A stretch of 64,000 nucleotides of DNA from Closterium sp. Naga37s-1 (taxonomy: Eukaryota; Streptophyta; Zygnematophyceae; Desmidiales; Closteriaceae): NCBI GenBank assembly GCA_947471745.1, contig CANJKZ010000423.1, positions 1,302,001-1,366,000 on the forward strand, read 5' to 3'. The position numbers were made by a program, and so were the translations under genes. This document shows, one piece after another, positions 46,601 to 54,400 of this stretch. Below the pieces are notes generated by a model that had not been told where the DNA came from, made no database searches, and saw nothing but the letters and a program-made list of their open reading frames with translations. How positions within the stretch are numbered: the stretch's first letter is position 1; each line of letters starts with the position of its first letter.

Positions 46601-49600
46601 GAACGCTGTGCTGTCTGAGCTGAGCACATCATTCGTTAGGCATGCATGCGTGGATGTCATGACACATACATCACGCAACGGCCTCGTGTTATGCTTGATC
46701 TCCTCTTCTCTCTCCACTCTCCCAGTTCTCCATACGCTCCTTGAGTTCACTCGATATCCGGTTCATCTCTCTCGCTTCCCCTCCTCTGCTCGTCTGGGAG
46801 TGCAGGTGCCGCGTGCCATCATGGCGGATCGCATGGACGAGGCTCGCAGCACAGTTGACTGGTGAGTTTTCCGCGCATCTGATGCGCGCATCATACCCCC
46901 ACCGCACCGCCCTTCTCCTCTGCTCGTCTGGGAGTGCAGGTGCCGCATGCCATCATGGCGGATCGCATGGACGAGGCTCGCAGCACAGTTGACTGGTGAG
47001 CCCATCCCTTGCATGTGCTGCATCACATCACATCATGCTTGCAAGCAAGTACACGAATGACACATATACTATCCAGAGGCGATGGCCAACCCATCACCTC
47101 TCTCCGCCTTGCATGCAGGTACCAGTCAGTGTTTGGTTCAGACTACTACCTAGAGGTGATGGACCACGGGCGCATTGACTTTGTCAGCGGCTACGATGTC
47201 AACGCCAAGATCAACCGTGCACTGCTGCACCTGTCCCAGCAGACGGTGAGGGGGATGGGGGGGGAGGGGGATGTGTAGGGAGGGAGATGGGCCAGTCCTG
47301 AGGCTAGGTCAGGTCAGGGTGATGCCGATTGGGGAGGATGCAGGGTGAGGGAGCAGGAGTCTATGGAATGTTGGTATAGGAGTGCCAGTGCCCTGATGCT
47401 CGTGCCTCGTGTCCTCACTCACCTGCACTGAGTAAGTACTCTGTCAATTGTCTTATGTTTGCTTCAAGAATCATTTGTCCTTTCCCCCACTTGGCAACCC
47501 ATCACTCCCTTCCATCCCCTCCACTTTCGGTCCCCATTCCTCCCACCTTCGCCCGCATTTTCCCCCACTTTTGCCCCGCATTCCTCCCACCTTCGCCCCG
47601 CATTCCTCCCACCTTCGCCCCGCATTCCTCCCACCTTCGCCCCGCATTCCTCCCACCTTCGCCCCGCATTCCTCCCACCTTCGCCCCGCATTCCTCCCAC
47701 CTTGCCTCTGGTGGCCACAAACGACTCTCACTTCACCCGGGCTGCGGACCACAGGGCGCACATTCTCCCTATCCCCCCCCCCTTCTCCCCCCATTTCCCC
47801 CTCTTGCACCTTCCCTTCCCTCTACCCCACCCAGGGCGTGCCCCTGGTGGCCACCAACGACTCTCACTTCACCCGGGCTGCCGACCACAGGGCGCACCAA
47901 ACACTCGTCTCTGTCAAGGTCTGTGCCCTTGGGTTCTGCGTTGCTACAGCAACCTCTGTGAGGCCAGAGAATTTTGTAAAAGGATTTCTTGTGTTCTTCT
48001 TGCATGTCCATGTTCATGCCTGTGTGATAATGTACCCCTCACTCTCCCTCTCCCGCTTGCGTGTGCATTGCAGGCAGGGAAGAATCTTGTCCAAGCATAT
48101 ACGTGAGTCGCCTGCCTCCGTGTGTAGCAGTAATCATAATCTCTTTCACTTCCACCACTCATTTGATTCTTCAAAATTACGCAAGCGAATCTTGTTCTTC
48201 TTAGCTAATCCGTGGCTGGACTCCTTCTAACAGAACGTTTCAATCTGCCGTATCCCAATCCGCACATCACATCACATCACATCACATCACATCACATCAC
48301 ATCACATCACATCACATCACATCACATCACATCACATCACATCACATCACATCACATCACATCACATCACATCACATCACATCACATCACATCACATCAC
48401 ACGACATGACATCAGGGGACAAGAGTACGTGAAGTCGCCAGAGGAAATGCTGGAGAGTTTGCAGAGGACTCTCCCTGAGGATCAAGCTTTGGAAGCCCTT
48501 CAGAACTCCCTGCGCATTGCTGATAAGGTGAGGAGGAGTCTAAGTGGCAAAAGACGCTGGGCGCGTCATGCGTCCTGCGTCTGGACGCAGCGTCCGGACG
48601 CAGGGACGCTGGACGCGCGTCCAGACGCAGGACGCACGGCATAATTTTTTTCGGGCTGACCGGATTTTTTTTGTTTTGTTTCCCGATCGCGAAGTTGACA
48701 TTCGCGATTTCGACGCGAATGTCAATGTCGCGAAATTTCGACCCCCAGACCCATTTCGACCATCAAAAACAGCCCACACACAATTCTCCTTCGTAAACCC
48801 TTGAGGGTTTAGCTACCTTTCGCTCCATAGTGCTACCTTTCGCTCCATAGCTATGTTTTTGCCTCACATGTGTGATACGTCGTCCTCCCCCCCCTTCCCA
48901 TGCCCTATAACGTGTTTTTTTGGCTGCCCGGGGGCTTCTTTTGCCCTGCCCGGGCCTGCGTCTTTTGCTGCGTCTCAAAGGCCCACATCATGCGTCCTGC
49001 GTCTAAGACGCTGCGTCTGGACGCACTCGTCTTAGACGCAGGACGCGTCTTTTGCCACTAAGGGAGGAGTGTCTGTCGCATGACTTGGTGCGGCCGCCTG
49101 TCTGTCACTTGGCTAAAGCTACCGAAGCAATGCTGGAGAGTCTGCGGAGGAGCATGCTGTGGTGGCAGCCCTTCAGAACTCCCTGCGCATTGCTTATAAG
49201 GTGAGGTTGCCTGTCTGTCTCGTGGCTCCTGCATAAACCCAAAGCCACTGATACAATGCTCCACAGCCTACAAAGGACTCTCTCTCCCCGCTCGCCCCTT
49301 CTCCAGGTGGCCAGGCCACCTACTCCATTTCTCGTCCAAGCGCAAGCTGCGCCCTAAGCCTGTTCTGCGTCTCCCGTCCTTCCCCCCGCCCTCCCCCAGG
49401 TGGCCTCGTATTCCCCAGACCTCTTCTCGTCCAAGACCAAACTGCGTCCTAAACCCTTTTTGCGTCCCCCTCCTCTCCCCTCGCCCCTCCCCCAGGTGGT
49501 TTCCTACTCCTCCGACCTCTTCTCCTCCAAGCACAAGATGCGTCCTAAGCCCTTGCATTACTCCCCTCCCATCCCCTCCCATCTCTGCCCCTCGCCATTC

Positions 49601-51272
49601 CTCTCCCCTCGCCCCTCCAACAGGTGGTCTCCTACTCCGCCGACCTCTTCTCGTCCAAGCCCAAGCTGCCCACCTTTGACGTGCCTCCTGGCCACACCGA
49701 CGCTTCGTGGCTTGAGGTGCGGTGGGGTGGGGTGGGGGAAGGGAAAGGGGATGGATAGGGGAGTGAAGGTGAGAAAGGGGCGGTACAAAGCTGCCCACCT
49801 TTGACGTGCCTCCCGGCCACACGGATGCTTCGTGGCCTGAGGTGAGGGCGTGTGAGAGGTGGGGGGTGCATCAAGTGAGGGGGCAAGTGATTCGAGATCG
49901 AGAGGGGAGGAGAGTTGAGGAGATGAGAGTGGTAACTTCACCTCAATGGCTCTTGCTATTGTTTTTTTCCGAGTTTCTGTCTGCTTGATCCGTTGAACCC
50001 TTGATCTTGCTACTCCATGCTCATGCATGTCCTTTCCATGTGTGCGTGCATGCATGCCATACGTTCCTGCACGTGTGGAATCAGAGTGAGGCGCGGAGGG
50101 GGCTACAGGCAGTGATGGGCGTGCACACGTGGGAAGCAGTGCCCCAGCAGTACAGGGAGCGACTAGACCTGGTCACTTAGACCATGCTCACACATGTCCA
50201 TTCCATTCCATGTGTGCATGCCTGACGTACCTGTCAGAGTGAGGCGCGGAGGGGGCTGCAGGCAGTGATGGGCGTGCAGTCATGGGAGGCAGTACCGCAA
50301 CCGTACAGGGAGCGATTGGACCTGGAACTCAGGGTCATTTGCAACTATGGCCTCTCCGCCTACTTCCTCGTATGTCCTCCTTTCTTGTCATCCCATACGC
50401 TCCAACTTTGAGTCGACTCACAAGTCCTCCCTGCAAGTATTGCCGCTCTGCTGCTCTGTATGCTTCCGCAACACCTTCCTAGCAACCTGCGCATCTCTCT
50501 CGCATCCGGCCCCCCCTCTACCCACTCCCGCCCTTCACCTCTGGAGCAGATAGTGGCGGACATCATTCAGTTGTCGGTGAGTATTGATTCGACTTAAAAG
50601 TCTCCTCGCCCCTCCCCGCCCCTCCCCGCCCCTCCCCGCCCCTCCCCGCCCCTCCCCACCCCTCCCCGCCCTTCCCTGCCCTTCCCCGCCCTTCCCCGCC
50701 CCTCCCCACCCCTCCTCGCCCGTCCCCACCCCTCCTGCCCCTCACATCTGGAGCAGATAGTGGCGGACATCATTCAGTTTGCTCGCAGGAACGACATTCC
50801 TGTGGGCCCGGGCAGGTGAGGCAGGGCGCGGATGGCGGGGGATTGATTAAGTAAGCCAGATGCCGTATTTCGCTGGGATGAGGCTCGTTTGGATGAAGCT
50901 TGGTTTTTGGTTTAAACTTAACTACATGCTCATGGGACAGGGCAGGTGAGGCAGGCATATGAGATAAAGGGAAACGAGTGGCATGGCACTTCTGCTTGGG
51001 GACTCTTTTTTGCGTGGCTACTTTTGACTGAATTTCACTTGCAGAAGCGACATTTCTGGGGGAGTGATGCTATATTGTGCTCTGAGCGGTCATCGTGTCT
51101 CAACAGATAACGTCAGAGTGTAAATCAACTCGGTCTCCCCACTTCTGTCTCCCTTCCCCCCCACTCCCCACCTTCCCCCTCCCCCCTCCAACGGGCGCCC
51201 CCAGAGGGTCAGCAGCGGGATCCCTGGTGGCATACGCGCTGGAGATCATTTCCATTGATCCCATCGAGCATG
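43628..51272 (+). CDS. dnaE: DNA polymerase III alpha subunit, cyanobacterial type (partial)
   Basis: Replicative C-family DNA polymerase, nuclear-encoded. Exons: 43628-44398, 44554-44620, 45115-45574, 45953-46040, 46291-46325, 46516-46576, 46806-46861 (or 46940-46995), 47119-47245, 47835-47918, 48074-48102, 48416-48527, 49624-49716, 50238-50369, 50757-50815, 51205-51272. Phases agree at all junctions, 747 codons so far. An N-terminal extension of about 230 residues, rich in Ser/Arg/Leu, looks like an organelle transit peptide (later Met at 43811). The PHP domain follows: LHTHSDFSLLDGASQ, GIALTDHG, VIGNEMY, TSLSHLHG, LSGCMSGE, ATNDSHF. Then QEYVKSPEEM, DLELRVICNYGLSAYFL and the palm motif PVGPGRGSAAGSLVAYALEI. 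A Glu/Gly-rich insert of about 100 residues splits the PHP domain in exon 3. The catalytic aspartates would lie in the next exon, beyond the satellite and outside the window. Confidence 0.93.
44703..44752 (+). repeat. Partial copy of DnaE exon 2 (3' part plus donor)
   Basis: Repeats RAKELNMPGIALTDHG as RAKELNMPSIALTGHG with a GTGAGT donor. The metal-binding Asp of TDHG is Gly here, so use of this copy would damage the PHP site. It is separated from the true exon by a CTTTTGAGTCGCCTCAAAAG motif (44636-44655). Confidence 0.93.
45070..45090 (+). repeat. Poly(C) tract in a DnaE intron
   Basis: Around 19-20 consecutive C residues just upstream of exon 3. Length is likely variable and error-prone in sequencing. 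Confidence 0.85.
45720..45897 (+). repeat. Two partial copies of DnaE exon 4 (acceptor plus 5' part)
   Basis: Copies at 45720-45772 and 45840-45897 repeat YHLTVLAKDMEGYRNLV with acceptors, upstream of the true exon at 45953. They end at TTTGAGAGGCACTATAAAG and TGTGAGGTGCCTCAAC respectively, both versions of the recurrent palindrome. Confidence 0.94.
46940..46995 (+). repeat. Full-length second copy of DnaE exon 7
   Basis: 56 nt, identical in length to 46806-46861 and differing by one base (CGT to CAT, Arg to His). Both have the same acceptor context and TG|GTGAG donor. Including both would shift the frame, so only one can serve per transcript. Confidence 0.95.
47529..47701 (+). repeat. 22-bp intronic tandem repeat
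   Basis: About seven or eight copies of CATTCCTCCCACCTTCGCCC(CG) upstream of DnaE exon 9. The open frames across it in several phases are incidental. Confidence 0.93.
47699..47756 (+). repeat. Partial copy of DnaE exon 9 (5' part)
   Basis: Repeats PLVATNDSHFTRAADHRAH, nearly identical to the true exon at 47835-47918, but the acceptor AG is not evident and no donor follows. Confidence 0.92.
48262..48400 (+). repeat. (ATCAC)n pentanucleotide repeat
   Basis: About 27 near-perfect ATCAC units in the intron just before DnaE exon 11, ending within 16 bases of its acceptor. Confidence 0.97.
48540..49062. mobile_element. Non-autonomous hAT-like DNA transposon (MITE), 523 bp
   Basis: Terminal inverted repeats CTAAGTGGCAAAAGACGC (left, 48540) and its complement at 49045-49062 match over 18 bp with one difference. 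Flanking direct repeats GGAGGAGT at 48532-48539 and 49063-49070 form an 8-bp target duplication, the length hAT elements make. Subterminal regions carry repeated GCGTCCTGCGTCT and GGACGCAGCGTC motifs in both orientations. There is no transposase. It lies 13 bases into the intron after DnaE exon 11 and leaves the donor intact. Confidence 0.88.
49122..49275 (+). repeat. Partial copies of DnaE exon 11 (3' part plus donor)
   Basis: 49122-49200 repeats the EAMLESLRR..ALQNSLRIA coding end with a GTGAGG donor, with a stop-free but altered frame. A shorter fragment at about 49238-49275 repeats ACAATGCTCCACAGC-like sequence from the same exon. Confidence 0.88.
49307..49555 (+). repeat. Three partial copies of DnaE exon 12 (acceptor plus 5' part)
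   Basis: Copies at about 49307-49369, 49400-49460 and 49496-49555 each start after a CCAG acceptor and encode variants of VASYSPDLFSSKTKLRPKP, upstream of the true exon 49624-49716. The spacing is about 95 bp. Confidence 0.93.
49788..49841 (+). repeat. Partial copy of DnaE exon 12 (3' part plus donor)
   Basis: Repeats KLPTFDVPPGHTDASW with a GTGAGG donor, downstream of the true exon. Exon 12 is thus flanked by acceptor-type copies on one side and a donor-type copy on the other. Confidence 0.95.
50085..50172 (+). repeat. Partial copy of DnaE exon 13 (acceptor plus 5' part)
   Basis: Repeats SEARRGLQAVMGVHTWEAVP and on to RLDLVT, then a stop. The true exon at 50238-50369 carries the same start. 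Flanking intron sequence (CATGCTCA..CATGTCC) is copied too. Confidence 0.95.
50550..50573 (+). repeat. Partial copy of DnaE exon 14 (acceptor plus 5' part)
   Basis: Repeats IVADIIQ and the acceptor context TCTGGAGCAG of the true exon at 50757. It runs directly into GTGAGTATTGATTCGACTTA, a palindrome-like breakpoint sequence that also creates a potential donor. Confidence 0.93.
50605..50740 (+). repeat. Intronic CGCCCCTCCC tandem repeat
   Basis: Roughly 13 units of a 10-bp C-rich repeat between the partial and true copies of DnaE exon 14. Confidence 0.92.
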
Positions 51273-51340
51273 GTGCGTGAGGGGCCCCTATGCTCTTCCT
51301 CTTTTTTTTTGTGTTTTTTTTTTTCAATTCGACGGACATT

Positions 51341-51485
51341 GTTCAAATTGCACTGTTGCACGGTTGCGCTATTGAGCTGTTCCACCGTTGCGCTCTTGCG
51401 CCCTTGCGCCGTTGCGCCGTCGCGCCCTCGTGCCCTTGTGCCCTCGCGCCCTTGCGCCAACCCTGCATCCCCGCAGTCCACGCAC
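51341..51485 (+). repeat. Degenerate CGCCGTTGCGC / CGCCCTTGCGC repeat at the satellite edge
   Basis: Irregular 9-10 bp units (TTGCGCYRTTG, CGCCCTTGCGC, CCTCGTGCCCTTGTG) lead from unique intron sequence into the 18-bp satellite. They may be the seed from which the satellite grew. Confidence 0.75.
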
Positions 51486-54400
51486 GCGCCTTGGTCCACG
51501 CGCGCGCCTTGATCCACGCGCGCGCCTTGGTCCACGCATGCGCCTTGGTCCACGCGCGCGCCTTGGTCCACGCACGCGCACTGGTCCACGCGCGCGCCTT
51601 GGCCCACGCGCGCGCCTTGGTCCACGCGCGCGCCTTGATCCACGCGCGCGCCTTGGTCCACGCGCGCGCCTTGGTCCACGCGCGCGCCTTGGTCCACGCG
51701 CGCGCCTTGGTCCGGGCGCGCGCGCCTTGGTCCGCGCGCGCGCGCCTTGGTCCGGGCGCGCGCGCCTTGGTCCGCGCGCGCGCGCCTTGGTCCGGGCGCG
51801 CGCGCCTTGGTCCGCGCGCGCGCGCCTTGGTCCGGGCGCGCGCCTTAGTCCGGGCGCGCGCGTTGGTCCGGGCGCGCGCCTTGGTCTGGGCGCGCGCGCC
51901 TTGGTCCGGGTGCGCGCCCCTTGGTCCGAGCGCGCGCCTAAGTCCGGGCGCGCGCGCCTTGGTCCGCGCGCGCGCCTTGGTCCGCGCGCGCCCCTTGGTC
52001 CGCGCGCGCGCCTTGGTCCGGGCGCGCGCCTTGGTCCGGGCGCGCGCCTTGGTCCGGGCGCGCGCCTTGGTCCGGGCGCGCGCCTTGGTCCGCGCGCGCG
52101 CCTTGGTCCGGGCGCGCGCCTTGGTCCGGGCGCGCGCCTTGGTCCGCTCGCGCGCCTTGGTCCGCGCGCGCGCCTTGGTCCGCGCGCGCGCCTTGGTCCG
52201 GGCGCGCGCCTTGGTCCGGGCGCGCGCCTTGGTCCGGGCGCGCGCCTTGGTCCGGGCGCGCGCCTTGGTCCGGGCGCGCGCCTTGGTCAGCGCGCGCGCC
52301 TTGGTCCGGGCGCGCGCCTTGGTCCGCGCGCGCGCCTTGGTCCGGGCGCGCGCCTTGGTCCGGGCGCGCGCCTTGGTCCGGGCGCGCACGCCTTGGTCCG
52401 GGCGCGCGCCCCTTGGTCCGGGCGCGCGCCCCTTGGTCCGGGCGCGCGCGCCTTGGTCCGGGCGCGCGCGCCTTTGTCCGGGCGCGCGCGCCTTGGTCCG
52501 GGCGCGCGCGCCTTGGTCCGGGCGCGCGCCCCTTGGTCCGGGCGCGCGCGCCTTGGTCCGGGCGTGCGCCTTGGTCCGCGCGCGCGCCTTGGTCAGCGCG
52601 CGCGCCTTGGTCCGGGCGCGCGTCTTCGTCCGCGCGCGCGCGCCTTGGTTTGGGCGCGCGCCTTGGTCCGGGGGCGCGCCTTGGTCCGGGCGCGCGCGCC
52701 TTGGTCCGGGGGCGCGCCTTGGTCCGGGCGCGCGCCTTGGTCCGGGCGCGCCCCTTGGTCCGGGCGCGCCCCTTGGTCTGCGCGCGCGCCTTGGTCCGGG
52801 CGCGCGCCTTGGTCCGGGCGCGCGCCCCTTGGTCCGGGCGCGCGCGCCTTGGTCCGGGCGCGCGGGCCTTGGTCCGCGCGCGCGCGCCTTGGTCCGGGCG
52901 CGCGCGCCTTGGTCCGGGCGCGCGCCTTGGTCCACGCGCGCGCCTTGGTCCACGCGCGCGCCTTGGTCCGGGCGCGCGCCTTGGTCCGGGCGCGCGAGCC
53001 TTGGTCCGGGCGCGCGAGCCTTGGTCCGGGCGCGCGCGCCTTGGTCCGGGCGCGCGCCTTGGTCAGCGCGCGCGCCTTGGTCCGGGCGCGCGCCTTGGTC
53101 CGGGCGTGCGCCTTGGTCCGGGCGTGCTCCTTGGTCCGGGCGCGCGACTTGGTCCGGGCGCGCGCCTTGGTCCGGGCTCGCGCGCCTGGTCTGGGTGCGC
53201 GCCGTGGTCCGGGCGCGCGCCTTGGTCCGCGTCCGCGCCTTGGTCCGCGCGCGCGCCTTGGTCCGGGCGCGCGCCTTGGTCCGCGCGCGCGCCTTGGCCC
53301 GCGCGCGCGCCTTGGTCCGGGCGCGCGCCTTGGTCCGGGCGCGCGCCTTGGTCAGCGCGCGCACCTTGGTCCGGGCGCGCGCCTTGGTCCGCGCGCGGGC
53401 CTTGGTCCGGGCGCGCGCCTTGGTCCGGGCGCGCGCCTTGGTCCGGGCGCGCAAGCCTTGGTCCGGGCGCGCGCCCCTTGGTCCGGGCGCGCGCCCCTTG
53501 GTCCGGGCGTGCGCACCTTTGTCCGGGCGCGCGCGCCTTGGTCCGGGCGCGCGCGCCTTGGTCCGGGCGCGCGCGCCTTGGTCCGGGTGCGCGCCTTGGT
53601 CCGGGGGCGCGCGCCTTGGTCCGGGTGCGCGCCTTGGTCCGGGCGCGCGCCTTGGTCCGCGTCCGCGCCTTGGTCCGCGCGCGCGCCTTGGTCTGCGCGC
53701 GCGCCTTGGTCCGCGCGCGTGCCTTGGTCCGCGCGCGCGCCTTGGTCCGGGCGCGCACCTTCGTCCGCGCGCCGGGCGCTCGCCTTGGTCCGGGCGTCGC
53801 GTCTTGGTCCGGGCGCGCGCGTTGGTCCGGGCGCGCGCGTTGGTCCGGGCGCGCGCCTTGGTCCGGGCGCGCGCCTCGGTCCGCGCGCGCGCCTTGGTCC
53901 GGGCGCGCGCCTTGGTCCGGGCGCGCGCCTTGGTCAGCGCGCGCACCTTGGTCCGGGCGCGCGCCTTGGTCCGCGCGCGCGCCTTGGTCCGGGCGCGCGC
54001 CTTGGTCCGGGCGCGCGCCTTGGTCCGGGCGCGCACGCCTTGGTCCGGGCGCGCGCCCCTTGGTCCGGGCGCGCGCCCCTTGGTCCGGGCGTGCGCACCT
54101 TTGTCCGGGCGCGCGCGCCTTGGTCCGGGCGCGCGCGCCTTGGTCCGGGCGCGCGCGCCTTGGTCCGGGTGCGCGCCTTGGTCCGGGGGCGCGCGCCTTG
54201 GTCCGGGTGCGCGCCTTGGTCCGGGCGCGCGCCTTGGTCCGCGTCCGCGCCTTGGTCCGCGCGCGCGCCTTGGTCTGCGCGCGCGCCTTGGTCCGCGCGC
54301 GCGCCTTGGTCCGGGCGCGCACCTTCGTCCGCGCGCCGGGCGCTCGCCTTGGTCCGGGCGTCGCGTCTTGGTCCGGGCGCGCGCGTTGGTCCGGGCGCGC

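Noticed and set aside
48229..48262. Possible extra DnaE exon reading ERFNLPYPNPH
   Set aside because: It has an AG in front but no donor before the (ATCAC)n repeat, and exons 10 and 11 join in phase without it.
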